Source of the DNA: Amia ocellicauda
Lineage: Eukaryota; Chordata; Actinopteri; Amiiformes; Amiidae
Length of the DNA stretch: 64,000 nt
Assembly (NCBI RefSeq): GCF_036373705.1
Contig: NC_089858.1
Location: forward strand, 36,221,137 to 36,285,136
Direction: 5' to 3'
Below, in pieces: positions 12,301-46,010 of the stretch (the first letter of the stretch is position 1; the number at the start of each line of letters is the position of its first letter). A program made the translations under genes and the position numbers. Below the pieces are notes generated by a model that worked only from the letters and a program-made list of their open reading frames with translations, was not told the DNA's origin and made no database searches.

Positions 12301-14776
12301 AGTGGTCCTATGGACAGTTACTCCAATCTCCACTGTGGTGCTTTGCAGCTCCATCAGGGTTATCTTTGGTCTCTTTGTTGCCTCTGTGATCAATGCCCTC
12401 CTTGCCTGGTCTGTGAGTTTTGGTGGGCGGCCCTCTCTTGGCAGGTCTGTTGTGGTGCCATATTCTTTCAGTTTTTTAATAATGGATTTAATAGTGCTCC
12501 GCGGGATGTTCAAAGTTTTGGATATTTTTTTTATAACCCAACCCTGATCTGTACTTCTCCACTACTTTGTCCCTGACCTGTTTGGAGAGCTCCTTTGTCT
12601 TCATGGTGCTGCTTGCTTGGTGGTGTTGCAGACTCTGGGGCCTTTCAGAACAGGTGTATACATACCGACATCATGTGACACTTAGATTGCACACAGGTGG
12701 ACTTTATTCAACTAATTATGTGACTTCTGAAGGTAACTGGTTGCACCAGATCTGATTTAGGGCCTTCATAGCAAAGGGGGTGAATACATATGCACGTTAT
12801 TTTTTCATTTCACTTCACCAATTTGGACTATTTTGTGTATGTCCATTTCATGAAATCCAAATAAAAATCCATTTAAATTACAGGTTGTAATGCAACAAAA
12901 TAGGAAAAATGCCAAGAGGGGTGAATACTATTGCAAGACACTATAAAGTCTTATTTCACATGTTCCACTTGGTGGGGGGGGGGGTTGTCAAACAAGACTA
13001 AATCTGGACAAATCTGTAGAGGACTTGACAAACAAAACAGTCAAGTTATTAATGTCACTTCATCCTCAACAAGTGCCAGATAGCAGGCTTAGGTATGTCT
13101 GCATGGCGGTGAGCGAGACAGGTGGGACTGTAGAAACGCTTTCGCTGCCTCCATTTAACAGAGAGTAGCTGGACTCACACAGCCAACAGCGTCGCTTGGA
13201 TTTAAAAAAAACAATCAAATGGGACAAGAAGTCGTCCGGGGAAGTGAACGCTGGGGGCTGGGGGTTCCTGTAGCGATTAGCGGGGCAATAGAGTCTGTAC
13301 CTGACTGCATGCGGTCCTTGGTGTACCACACCGCCAGCCCGTCCCCATTCAGGTTCTTCTTGCCCTGGCCATGGATCTTGAAGTGCACCTGCAGCTCCCA
13401 GTCCTTCAGGTGACACGGCTACAGAGAGGGAGAAAGAGAAGGAAGGAGAGAGAGAAAGACAGAGAGAAAGTCAATCAACAAACAGGTACCCATTAGCCTG
13501 ACACACCTACAGATTTTCAGTCAGCGAGATTCTCTCAGTCGGGGGTGAGTGGGGGTAGTTACTCACGATGCGGCTCCACACGGCCCCCTGCTTGCTCTGC
13601 ATGTCCTGGGTGAGGCGCACTTGTTCTGTGGTTACCATGGCATTCCCCATCAGGTCCCAGTGGGAGGAGCTGGCGGAGCCGACACCTACACACAGACGCA
13701 TACAAACACACAGGAAACACAGGAATCAGTGACCCGCTTTTTTGGCCAGGGTCTCCCATCCTGGCCCTGCAGAGACAGTCCTTAGGGTCAGTGGGCAAAA
13801 AACTAAGTCAGTGAGGGCTCCTTTCAAATTGCTGGAATTTAGATGACACAGTACTGCGACTCTTGGGGGCCAGGGCTGTACACCTCTTACCTAGACACCA
13901 TGAATAGAATATATATATATATATATGTAGACGCATGAATACAAAATCCACTCTCAATTTAAAGCAGCTTCTTGCACTGACACCCTTCTAGGGCCGGAGA
14001 AGCTGGTGCTGCGGGTTTCATCTGCTAGGGGGTGCTGCAGTATTGCTGGACTTTGATCTCCCCTCGTTGACACGTTGTTTTTTGTGCAAAGCAATAAAAA
14101 TTCACTCCTACTACACATACTTTAAATATGCTGCATTTGGAAGCCATTTATTTAAAAGTACAAATTAAAATGAAACGACAGGAGATAATTAAATAACAAA
14201 AGCGCAATGTTCTTTAGATACCCGCATTTAATAAGCAAGTGAGCTGGTGCGCCTGCGCCTGACTCCAGCAGTACGGCGGTGCTCACAGCCGCGTCGTTAC
14301 GCAACCCAGGCGGGTCGGGGCGGCTCTCCGGCGTGCGTTCACAGCCAGGACTGGCCATGTAACGCTATATCCCTGCGGGGAAGCACGGCGAGATACAACA
14401 GGTGTATTCATTTGCGACGATTTAATAACAGTCCACTTCAAATCGATTACATTTAGCGCTGCTGCCCCATGTGCTGAATGAGACAGATGACACAGATGTG
14501 CGATGTGTAAAAAGACCCGACATTATCGATCCGCCGGCCCCTTGCCCAGACTGCTTTCTACCGGTGGACTTTACCTTGGTACGGTTTGATCAAGGAATGC
14601 TCCCTCTTCAGGAACTCCTCCATCTCATGGCCCTCGTCCCCCCGGCTCCGGCTCGCCGTCAGAAGGAAGAAGAAAAACGCGAGGGAGATATTTTTGATCA
14701 TGTTTTGATATGAGATTAAATCGAAAAATCCATTATGAACCCTGACTAGATCTTTCTCGTTCATGGTGGCAGCCAT
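6232..14776 (-). CDS. lman2l: LMAN2L / VIPL, L-type lectin of the early secretory pathway (8 coding exons)
   Basis: LMAN2L is a type I membrane lectin of the ER that binds high-mannose glycoproteins and assists their export. The joined minus-strand exons are 14776-14575, 13685-13567, 13418-13301, 11060-10978, 7460-7299, 7180-7066, 6628-6509 and 6374-6232. They give 353 codons plus stop (human about 348), with all junctions GT-AG and in phase. The protein has a hydrophobic signal segment (about residues 26-42), then the L-type lectin domain (about 52-278). The expected Ca2+/sugar-site motifs are present: GDG (D133), FVDTYPN (D164, N168), YDHE (H193) and GDLSDNHD. There is one N-glycosylation sequon, NGT at 186. 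The transmembrane helix spans about 315-341, and a short cytosolic tail ends in RKRFY, carrying the Arg-Lys-Arg ER-retention signal and FY export signal known for VIPL. The start was chosen at the MAAT context shared with human LMAN2L; the frame is open further upstream to an ATG at 14854. Confidence 0.95.
6509..6628 (-). CDS. lman2l: LMAN2L coding exon 7
   Basis: Encodes [15 protein letters not shown], an acidic stalk ([10 protein letters not shown]) and VDNMALFI. Acceptor CTGTAG, donor GTGAGA, phase 1-1. Confidence 0.93.
7066..7180 (-). CDS. lman2l: LMAN2L coding exon 6
   Basis: Encodes [14 protein letters not shown] through [13 protein letters not shown]. Acceptor CTGCAG, donor GTATGG, ends in phase 1. 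Confidence 0.93.
7299..7460 (-). CDS. lman2l: LMAN2L coding exon 5
   Basis: Encodes 54 residues from [10 protein letters not shown] to VRRRLT, including the NGT sequon and the YDHE motif with the conserved His. Exactly 162 bp, phase 0-0. Confidence 0.93.
8687..8783. repeat. Long palindrome in the Tc1 5' region
   Basis: Two arms of about 45 bp (CAGGTGTCTTTTATACAG and its reverse complement at the far end) flank a short loop at about 8731-8738. The same hairpin is present in copy B (about 24829-24928), so it belongs to the element and is not a private rearrangement. Confidence 0.85.
8826..9839 (+). CDS. Tc1-family transposase, full-length ORF (337 aa)
   Basis: Tc1 transposase catalyses cut-and-paste transposition into TA sites. 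The ORF starts at ATG 8826 ([20 protein letters not shown]) in a CCACC context. The frame is also open upstream through the palindrome, but that part is non-coding IR sequence. Domains in order: two N-terminal helix-turn-helix units (about 1-110), then the DDE domain. The catalytic triad is visible: D in LWSDET, D in [10 protein letters not shown], and E in NPIENLW with 34 residues between the second D and E (DD34E). The glycine-rich box reads [10 protein letters not shown], where copy B has [10 protein letters not shown], so one Gly is replaced by Arg. There are no stops or frameshifts. Expression cannot be judged from sequence. Confidence 0.9.
   Translation: MAKTKELSKDVRDKIVDLHKAGMGYKTIAKQLGEKVTTVGAIIRKWKKHKITVSLPRSGAPCKISPRGVSMIMRTVRNQPRTKREDLVNDLKAAGTIVTKKTIGNTLRCEGLKSCSACKVPLLKKAHVQARLKFANEHLNDSEENWVKVLWSDETKIELFGINSTRCVSRRRNDPKNTIPTVKHGGRNIMLWGCFSAKGTGQLHRIKGTMDGAMYRQILGENLLPSARALKMGRGWVFQHDNDPKHTAKATKEWLKKKHIKVLEWPSQTPDLNPIENLWRELKVRVAKRQPRNPNDLERICKEEWDKIPPEMCANLVANYKKRLTSVIANKVFATKY
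10978..11060 (-). CDS. lman2l: LMAN2L coding exon 4
   Basis: Encodes [20 protein letters not shown] and PNEEKQQE, including the D and N ligands of the Ca2+ site. Acceptor CTGCAG, donor GTACGG. Confidence 0.93.
11498..12943 (-). mobile_element. Degenerate Tc1-like transposon of a second family, in LMAN2L intron 3
   Basis: Flanked by TA at 11496-11497 and 12944-12945. The ends read CAGTGCCTTGCGAAAGTATT and the reverse complement of TTGCAAGACACTA, so the terminal base is mutated. The terminal repeats share the GAATACT and TTACAACCTG segments. It is about 1446 bp and in the same orientation as LMAN2L. Confidence 0.9.
11720..12640 (-). pseudogene. Tc1-like transposase pseudogene
   Basis: The minus strand gives recognisable fragments. 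An HTH/N-terminal part ([19 protein letters not shown] through LWSDETKI) lies at 12513-12133. A second fragment beginning [18 protein letters not shown] starts at 12054. A stop follows LWSDETKI, and further stops and frame changes occur in the C-terminal part, so the first catalytic Asp remains but no full protein is possible. Confidence 0.85.
13301..13418 (-). CDS. lman2l: LMAN2L coding exon 3
   Basis: Encodes [20 protein letters not shown] and the GDG lectin motif, ending DRMQS plus the first base of Gly. Acceptor TGTAG, donor GTACAG. Confidence 0.92.
13567..13685 (-). CDS. lman2l: LMAN2L coding exon 2
   Basis: Encodes [18 protein letters not shown] and the following segment ending WSRI. 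Acceptor TGTAG, donor GTGAGT, phase 1 to 0. Confidence 0.92.
14575..14776 (-). CDS. lman2l: LMAN2L coding exon 1
   Basis: Encodes residues 1-67: the N-terminus, the signal segment ([14 protein letters not shown] core) and the start of the lectin domain ([13 protein letters not shown]). It ends in phase 1 at a GTAAAG donor. Confidence 0.88.
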
Positions 14777-15060
14777 TTTGCTCCTCCCTCCCGTGGACAC
14801 GCCTTTCCCCGCCCACCACCTCTGTGAGCGGCTGAGTTCCTTTTCGGGATTCATCTTATTGGTCAGCGAGAACTGCCACTCAAATGTCTACCTTTCCCGA
14901 GCCCCGCCCCTTCGCGCAATACTGACAGGTGGATAGCAGCATATTATTGGTTAAAGGCAACGCCATCCCAACCGCCGCGCCTTTCAACCGTTCCGCTTAG
15001 ATTATTGGTCAAGCCAGCTGCAAATCAAACGTGTTCCTAAAATCCTGCCCCGCTCCCGAA
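14777..15060 (-). promoter_or_regulatory. LMAN2L promoter region with three CCAAT boxes
   Basis: ATTGG on the plus strand (CCAAT in the direction of LMAN2L) occurs at 14858-14862, 14946-14950 and 15004-15008, each followed by an AAT (CCAATAA) context. The region is GC-rich with CCCGCCC-type boxes and has no TATA box, as is common for housekeeping genes. NF-Y binding is inferred from the motif only. Confidence 0.6.
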
Positions 15061-15266
15061 AGCAGCGGCCGTGGTCCGATCCCGTAGCAGTGTCCGGAGA
15101 AAGATGCTCAAGAGACTGAGGACAGGCAGCACAGCGTGCCTTAACGTAACACTTATGATATGACTAAATTATATATTTTTATTGCACATAGTTAATTATA
15201 CACCTTAATTTTACAGCTTATGCATTTACGTATGGATTTAAGGCTAAGTAAAAATAAGAATAATGC

Positions 15267-15269
15267 ATA

Positions 15270-15305
<36 letters not shown>
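15267..15305. repeat. (ATT)n microsatellite
   Basis: ATT trinucleotide repeat. Confidence 0.8.
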
Positions 15306-15306
<1 letters not shown>

Positions 15307-16512
15307 TTTGTTATTGTTGCTGCTGACTACTATACTATAACCCAAAGCAATGCAGGGAATAGACATCTTCCTAGAATGGTGACGGTGGTATTAGAGAGAG
15401 GAGCAACTACTGCTCCCAAGTCTCTCCATCTGAACAGCTTTTGCTTAATTTTAGTTGTGTAATGGGAAAATTTACTTTTATCATTTCCTTTATATTCTCT
15501 ATATATTATAAATGGTTTAATGTTGCTAGTGCAGTCTGGTCTATAAAGCAATGATTCGTTTGTATTTACTCTGCTCTGGGGGCTACTTTAATTATTAGTT
15601 CTTAATGCATTTCTGTCTGAGAGGTTACTTCAATCAAGCATTGTCTTCTCATGATATCATTCAGCCACTGTCTTCTAGGATATTCAATCAGCTGAAACAG
15701 TTAAACAGTATAGAGATTGTGTGTTTTGGGAACAGGTATTTGGTTAAGCACTTACAACAATGTCTTTGATAAACATCTGTTGCCTACGAATGCTGACCAG
15801 CACCAATCAACTCATCAAACACTTCAACAACAGTAACAAACTTAGGTCTGTGTTAATTATTATGTATGTTTGTACTACTGTATTTTAATGAGATGTAATC
15901 ACTTCTGACAGAGAAGACTGTAGCCCATTGTCTCTGAAGATACAAAAAGGCTTCTCCAACTCACATCCTTAGTTATTTTCTTCACTTCACGTGAGAGGAA
16001 AGCTCCGGGTTAACCTGCATTTATGTTTTCTGTAATAAACTTGTTACTTCTTCATTGGTGTATCCTGGGATTTACTAAAACCACTACAGTTGTATAAAAA
16101 ATGGATCTGAAATCACGGGTTTAGGATAAAGAAATAGTAGTTTTATTATGGTGAGAGTGTGTACTACTACACTGAGGTTATTGTTCTCAAAGTGTTTGTC
16201 TTCTGTAGAGTTCTTCATTTCTTCACCATTTTTGTTTTATTTAGTTTTTTTACTTTTAATTTCTTTTGAAGATATGTATTGGCCAGTATGAGAGGGCATA
16301 CAAATAGGTTTTGCAGACGATCATGTCACTACTGGGTCTTAAGGTGTGTCCTATGCTTGAGGGTATGGGTGAAAGGTGGTGGGTGGTGGGAGTGACACTG
16401 CATTTCTTGTAACTGACTGTGATTGTTCATTGTGCAATTGTGTGGCTTTTTGTGTGATCTGCTTTCGCTCATTGCAGACACTAGTGCTGACTAGGGAGAG
16501 CCAGTTTCCCAC

Positions 16513-16557
<45 letters not shown>
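16513..16557. repeat. (ATT)n microsatellite
   Basis: ATT trinucleotide repeat, about 15 units. Confidence 0.8.
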
Positions 16558-16559
<2 letters not shown>

Positions 16560-16883
16560 TTTTTGATCAGTGGCTAAGCATGAAACTGATCTTGATTAAT
16601 TAAGGTAGTACGTCCAGTGAAGTAACTGAGAGAATTGAATCCAGAGGAAACAGTTGCTCTCCAGGATTGAGGCTGGACACACACAGTGTTTACGGTGGGT
16701 ATGCTGACACAGTGAGACTAAATAGTGGCATGACAAAGTCCTTGTCAGAGTCTTCCGTAACTGTAGTGGAATGGGGTATTTCCATGTAGAGACACATGGG
16801 ATGGACTCCCAGGAGGTGTCTAGCATTCCATTCCATATTTCAGGGAACTGCTCGAGTCCAACCCCACTGTGGGTCAGTTAGCT

Positions 16884-17188
16884 CAGCGGCTCCCACACGT
16901 TTCCCACTGTGGCCTGGCTATCTGTGGTATTAAAGCATCACAGACTGCCACTATATGAACTATACAGCATGGACACATTTTTTGGCATAAAAAACACATT
17001 CACTTGTACAAAGGATACAAAATGTCATTGCTTATAAAAAAAATCAATACCAATACAGAACACTGAAGCATTTCTAAATTATTTTCTTCATAGTTTAATA
17101 TTGTTGTTCTTTTAATGTGGGTTTGAGATGCAGGCCAAAATGTGTCACAGACTGAAAGGGTCCACAGACCGGACTTTGAGAACCATTG
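16884..17188. mobile_element. Degenerate hAT-like non-autonomous element
   Basis: The left end CAGCGGCTCCCA and the reverse complement of the right end (CAATGGTTCTCAAAG) resemble the CAGTGGTTCTCAAA ends of hAT/Charlie-type elements. The flanking octamers AGTTAGCT and AATTTGCT agree at 6 of 8 positions, fitting an old 8-bp target duplication. There is no coding capacity. Confidence 0.45.
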
Positions 17189-17369
17189 AATTTGCTTTTG
17201 CCTTGTCAGGCCCGTTTATCCTACAATTTCTGCCTCAGCCCTTCAATGAATCCCCTTCACTAAGAGAAAAGTTCAACCCAAAGGAATATTTCAAATTCAG
17301 CAAATGAGATGAGCACACAAGTGTTGCCTAAGAAAAGGGGTGTTTACATTTGATAAAAAGAGGCTCCTT

Positions 17370-17438
<69 letters not shown>
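17370..17438. repeat. (TA)n microsatellite
   Basis: Long alternating TA tract. Confidence 0.85.
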
Positions 17439-17440
<2 letters not shown>

Positions 17441-18739
17441 ATAGGGAATCCCCAGTCCCCAGACTACCCCAGCAGGACTGCAGAAGATTGGGATCCGTTT
17501 AACATGTGTAACTGCCCTCTGTCACGTACCAGATATTGGGTTACATATGAAGCTGTTGGTTTTCTGTTGTTGTTTTTACGGTTCTGCAATCCCAGCTCAG
17601 TCTACCACTTTCCCATCGTACAGTGTGTGCTAGGTATACATATCTCTCTGTAGTGCTCTTACCACACACTTTGTGCCACTGATTCCCCTCAGCAAGAGTG
17701 AGAAAGCACCCTCATGGCACAGCAGTGAAATAGTGTGCTTTTCTTTTTTCATACTACACACGACTGTACCGGGAAATAAACACAACTCTCACCTGCAGAC
17801 CAATGTGATCGGTTTTATAACTATGTTTTACTTGACTGGGTATTTTACAGCCGGTTACCCAGTGCTGAGGGTACATCACAGAAGGAATGTGTGACATTAA
17901 ACTGAAAGCATGTCTGTGCTTCCTCTGCTGCAGCGAAACCTGAAATGACTCTACCTCTCTCCCTGCTCCCTGTGATGCATGGTCCCTTGTGATGGTGTGA
18001 CAGTTTTCCACTGTCAGAGGTGTCTGTGATTGGCAGGCAGGCGCAGTGTCCTAATACTTGAGTCTTCATAAACTAAATCCTCGGTTGTATTAATAAATTA
18101 GGTAGCTGTGCAAAAAATAAACTATGCATCCTGGTGGTATTTCTACTTTTATTATAATAACTTGGAAATCTGGCTATCATAGGTTTTCTTTTAATACAAG
18201 GCAATGATAATAATTATAATAATTTAGATGGAAGATATATAATCCCCCCAGCCCTGCCGTCTCCTTCATCCCTGTTGACAGCCCCACTGGATCTTTCTTT
18301 AAAAGCTGCAGATGCATGATGTCATCGGCACCCAATCAGGGCATGCTGTGGCTGTGGTGATGTAATGTTTACCAACAAGGTCCATTAGAACTGCCCTAGC
18401 CATGCAGACGTATGCGTCTTTATTACACAGATGATAGTGGCAAAAAAATAAACATCATCACCATCCGTGTTATAAAATGCGGAGGTAGTGGTGTGAATTA
18501 ATGAAATGTAATGTTTACATATTTATTGATGGTGTTCGGATTTAAGCCTTAAAATTAGTGTATTTTGCAACTCTTTTGCAGTATTACTCTAAAATAAAAA
18601 TGTTTTCCAAACGATTCGTAAGGTTGTTAAGCAAACAATGATATGCATAACAATTTAATTTTTTAGAGCACATTATAGCTTAAGGAAGTAATTATTTATT
18701 GTATGTAGGTTTTTATCTGATCATATTGAGTGTCCCCTC

Positions 18740-18861
18740 AGCACGGCACACATGACGTCACTGGTGGGCGGGTCGATGGGCGGTGTTATGATAATGAGTG
18801 GGCGGGACGGGAGAAATGAGTAGGTGACGTCAGCTCCCAGCTCGCAGAGAGTGAAACAAAC
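18740..18861 (+). promoter_or_regulatory. CNNM4 promoter with twin CRE and GC boxes
   Basis: Two perfect palindromic CRE sites (TGACGTCA) lie at 18753-18760 and 18825-18832, start to start 72 bp apart. Between them are GC boxes GGGCGGG at 18766-18772 and 18800-18806 and GGGCGG at 18778-18783. There is no TATA box. The second CRE is only 30 bp from the start codon, so it may lie in the 5' UTR. Control by CREB/ATF and Sp factors is inferred from the motifs. Confidence 0.65.
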
Positions 18862-41230
<22,369 letters not shown>

Positions 41231-41294
41231 CCCCCGCCAGCCCTCCCGCACCCTTGACGCATGCAGGCGGGGCGGGGGGGCCACCACGGACTCC

Positions 41295-41336
<42 letters not shown>

Positions 41337-41632
41337 ACACGCACACTGACACACTGTCGGGCGCCTTGTCGCCCACTTCCTCCGTCCTTGCCCTGTTTTT
41401 GCACATGTGGCACACCCCTCTCAGTGCATTGTGAAGACTTGCTCTCTAAGAGAATGGCCACGGACATCACTCCCGCCCATAACTGTCTGCTAATACAATC
41501 ACTGTGAGTACTGATTAACCCTCCTCCTCCTCTGCACTCCTTGCACCCCCAGCCCTCTCAAACTCTCACTCACACGGGGAGGCAGATGATGAAAACAACT
41601 CTCCCTCAAAGGTCCCTTCCCCTCCCACTGCA

Positions 41633-41668
<36 letters not shown>

Positions 41669-43534
41669 CCCTGTCTCGCTCTCCCTCTTCCTCTCTCTCC
41701 CTGTCTCTGTCTCTCTCTTGTCGCTCACTGCAGACCCGGCCGATTCAGATTAATGGAAGGTGGAGTGTCCTTTGGATCATGTTACCCTGCTCTGGTACGG
41801 GGGGTTCCCTGGCCGAGTGGTGGACTGCTCTTCCTGGAAGGGGTGGGTGGCGCGCCCCCTCTAACCGGTTCTTGCACGTGGTCTGTCCTGAGGTTCAATC
41901 ATCCAATCAGCACTGTGTCCTTCCCTGCACGGAACTTAATTTGTCTATAGTGGAAGAGGGCAGAGGGCACAGCAGGAAGACACTCCAACGTCTGTATACG
42001 GATACAGTGACTTTCAGGGTCTGCAGACAGGAGTTCTCTGTGAAGACCCTGTTCCTCTGCTAATATCAGAGGGGCTTCTTATGTGTTTGTTAGCCAAACA
42101 CATCCCTATTGGACATTGTTACCAGTGTGTATGCGTGTGCGCATGTGTGTGTAAGGTCAAACTCTTATGTCAGGTCTGTTTTATTTATTTTGTTCTGTCT
42201 TGGACCTAGGAGCAGCAGACCTAGGGGAACACAGTGGGGGTCAGGGGTCGACGTGTGAGGGCGTGGCTTCAGGGTTCCTAGGCTGGGTAGGGGGGTTCAC
42301 CCTTCAGTTTTGTAGGCTGCATGACTATTATTTAATGTTTTAAACTTGTATAAATCATAAGGCAGAAAACTTGGACCACTGGGGAAACAATCTAACACTT
42401 AGTTTCAAAACAAGGAAAAGCTGTAGATGCTGGTTTTTAATATATATGTTTATAATGTGTTTTTTTTTTTTTTTTTTTACATTCATTGAAGTTCTAAGGC
42501 TTTTGCTCTCCTCACCAAGTCTTGGTGTTGCTTGTGTGGAGGTCAGTCAGTGTGGTCCACCCGCCTAGGGCAGAGGAATGGGAGCTGGTTGTAGAACTCC
42601 AGACGGTTCTGACCTCCTAGAACTGCTCCCGATCCAGAGCTGTGACTGTCATAGCCATGGGTCCTCTCTCTTTGAATACAGCCAGGCCAGAGCCACAGAA
42701 CTCAGAGAGACCAAAAAATAATAATAATAATAATCGTCATCATCGTCCTGATTGAAGACTTCAAAGACACCTGGAAATATTTACTTTTGGGCAAAGCAGA
42801 CAAAACACTCCAGTTATGTTATGTCATGATTTTATACATATATATAAATGTTAATAAATTATACACAAGCATACATATAGGAGCGACACGGCTAAAGTGA
42901 CGTCCCCAGATCACAATTTCAGAGAGACAAAAAATTAAATTCGGTAAACTGTCAGTCTGTCCAGTCAGAGCTGGGTACGTCTGGGCCTTCCTGTCTGAGC
43001 GAGCGAACAGGTGTATGCGTGTGGGTGTGTGTGCGCAATGTCTGATGGGGGGTCTCGTATTTTAACAATATTTATAATGTTCACGTTAGTAATTGGGATT
43101 TGCTGCCTGGGCCCTTAGTCCTGGGGGACTGGGAGACAGGGCAGATGTTGGGACAAATGTCTTTCGACTGCGCGAGTTACTGGGGGTGGGATGAAATCCA
43201 GGCAAAATGCATTAATTCTGTTAAATGAATTGTTCGGATGCCAGCCTGCCATATACGTCCCAGACAAATGCCTGGTAAACTGGGCTGATACATTTTTTTA
43301 TCAAGCCTGTTCAACGAGGTGTGATCACACAGAAGTCACACTGGGTACGTAAAGGGTGGAAAACGTGACATTTTGCGCCCTGGCCTGTCTGTCTCTCACG
43401 CAGCCCCAGGCCCTGAGGGCAGTAGTGTGGGACCAGGCACGGTAGGCGGCTGCAGGAGGAGAATGGTGATTGGCTGCTGCAGGTATTGGGAGCAGGTGAG
43501 ACAGTCTGTGTGGAGTCCTTAGGAAATACTGGTC

Positions 43535-43536
<2 letters not shown>

Positions 43537-43594
<58 letters not shown>
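43537..43594. repeat. (TA)n microsatellite
   Basis: Long TA tract downstream of the CNNM4 stop. Confidence 0.85.
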
Positions 43595-43595
<1 letters not shown>

Positions 43596-44346
43596 GAAGA
43601 GAATTTACTATTTATTTTGCATAAGATTTAATTTGTATATTTTTATGATTCTTTTTTTTGTGAATTGTAAATTGTCAGTATTTTATAATCTTGTTTTATG
43701 TTTTAACTGATTTCCATTGTATCGATCTCAAACGAAACAACAGACAAAACCAAAAAGGAAACCAACAAAGAAAAAAAAAGAAAAAATACGAATAGAAATG
43801 TACCAAATGGGGGCTGTGTTTGGTGCGGGTGGGATCGCCCCATTCCCAGCTTCCAGTGCAAAAGTCCCTGCCGGGGTCACTCCACCCACCTGCGGGGCGG
43901 GCTGGTGGTCTCAGTGATTCGCAGTCCCCGTCTGGGGGGAGGGAGGGGCAGAAGGGTTTCATGTTATTTTATCTGAGAGGTGGCCGAGTCTTTGCGCTGG
44001 CCTGGGGGGGCCTCGGCACTTTTCACTGACGGTGGAGCTGAGCACACTTCCCTAACACTCCAGCTGCGTTCCTGAAGGGGGATTTAAAACACACTTTCAT
44101 CACTGTGTGTATCCAGCAAGGCAGAGGGGGAGGGTGGTAATCGTCAGGCCTTGGGGGGAGGGTGTTGTGCAGGTGACCATGGCACCAGAGGTCCTGATCA
44201 GTCGTGCACACGGTGATCGGGCCCACCTCGGACCTCTCACTTCTGCAGCGCGCGGTTTGCTAAACTGGACTTATCAGACACTTAAATTTAGAAAACCAAA
44301 AATGCAATAATCTAAAGAATAAACACTAACTTTACAAATCGCAGTA

Positions 44347-44348
<2 letters not shown>

Positions 44349-44388
<40 letters not shown>

Positions 44389-44423
44389 GTGTGTGTGTGT
44401 GTGTGTGTGCGTGTGTGTGTGTG
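44349..44423. repeat. (TA)n-(TG)n compound microsatellite
   Basis: A TA tract running directly into a TG tract. Confidence 0.85.
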
Positions 44424-45984
44424 TAATATGTTTAACACAACAGGGCTGGACACCTGGCATGTGTGGGTCTGTTTAGTCCAGATGAGCAAGTGCTCAGCAC
44501 TGTGACACCCTCGCCTGCCCTGACTTGGTTGGTGATATGGGGGGGGTGTATTAACACAGGGATCCCCACCAGAGGGCGCCCTCAGTGTCCTCCTTGTGAG
44601 GCTCTGGGTTGAGCACAGGCCTAATCGCTGCCTGTTTCTCCATTGCACTACGCAATACGCACCGAGCCCGTCTCTGACCTCACTCAGCCAGCCAGTGGGC
44701 AGACTCAGTAATAATAATAATAATAATGGTAGACAGCACAGAACGTTTGAGCTCAAAGAATGATACACTGGAAGACACTCCTGGGAATTGTGAAACCCAT
44801 GCTGTGAAAAATGATGATAATAATAATATTGTGATGATCTTTTACTATAGTGGTTGTCTCTGGCATGTTCTCAGTGGGTTGGATGTGGGAGGAGCCACAG
44901 GGAAGTAAATAACAGTTACAAATCTGATTCCTCCCCAAGATACTTGAACACTAGGGTGCCTGTTCCCCACTGTGTGTGGGCCTCCCACTCCCCCCACACG
45001 AGTTACAGAATAACAATAAAAATCATAGATCTTCAACCGGTTAGGGTAGAGCCGACCCCCTCGGCCCCAGCCTGACATCACTGTTGATCTCCTGCTCGGC
45101 CCAGGGCTAAAACCTGCAACAGTGCATGGAGGTTCCTGTCCTAACCATCCCACCAGCTCTGCAGGTGAACGTCATGCGATACTGAGGGTCCGGGGGGCTC
45201 GTGCTGAGGCTGGTCAATCATTAGTGCACATCAGGCCCACAGGTGGTGTTAGAGTAGGGCACCGTCTCGCATCCCCTCTCCCCAGTCTGCCTGTCCTGAG
45301 TCCAGATTATCCTGTACAATAAACCAGAGCTTTTGGAGACAGTTGAAGGAGTGTGGTTCACTTGCCACTGGAGCACTTTATGGCAGCTGGCAGATCTGTC
45401 TGTCCGAGCCTCGTTCTTTATTCTTCAAACAGATCCAAAAAAGACCAAACACACAATACAAGTATTCTCCCCCTTCAGGAAACTGCAGCGCAGAATCACA
45501 ATTCTTTGGATTTGATTTGATTTGATTTCCTCTCTGTCTGACTGTAACTGGTATTGAGGAACTTTTTTTTTTTTTTTTAGTTTTTGGTGAAATGTTCAAA
45601 TGCTGTTGTCTCTTCTTCCCTGATGACAGGGTTTGGGTACATGTTCCATTTCTGAGCAATGACAATTTTTTCCAGCGTGGTTTGGAAACACTGTGTCACT
45701 AACTGTGATGAACAATCTCTGTCTTGGTTCGTTTTGTTCTCGTTATGTTATTTTAATGTTTAATTTAATTGTTCTTGTTTTGTTTTTTTAGGAGGGGGAG
45801 GGTGGGGTTAGGGGTTGGCGGAGGTGGGGGGCGGGAGGATGAGGGAGGGGGGCTTACCTTTTGAAGTGTAAATGTAGCTCTCCTCAGCGTCTCCGGCATG
45901 CTTTAACTTTAAATAATGTGTACATACTGTTTTATAATGACCGTCTTAACGAGTTTTGAAGATGAAACAAAAAATGAGATTATT

Positions 45985-45990
45985 AATAAA
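45985..45990 (+). terminator. Candidate distal CNNM4 polyadenylation signal
   Basis: AATAAA with a T/GT-rich region downstream, the last good signal before the CNNM3 promoter. Earlier signals (42853, 44318) could be used instead. Confidence 0.35.
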
Positions 45991-46010
45991 CCTGAGATAT
46001 ATTTCTCTAT

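Larger units (their letters stand above)
15061..18720. other. LMAN2L-CNNM4 intergenic region
   Basis: No gene recognised. It contains (ATT)n at about 15267-15305 and 16513-16557, a degenerate hAT-like element at 16884-17188, and a long (TA)n run at about 17370-17438. Short ORFs here have no family resemblance. Confidence 0.6.
41231..46010 (+). other. Probable long CNNM4 3' UTR
   Basis: No coding sequence is seen for 4.8 kb after the CNNM4 stop. AATAAA motifs occur at 42853, 44318, 45014 and 45985. The last is followed within 60 bp by T/GT-rich sequence and is preceded by AT-rich sequence typical of an mRNA 3' end. Several microsatellites are embedded, (CA)n about 41302-41330 and (CT)n about 41634-41663 among them. 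The true end is not known. Confidence 0.4.
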
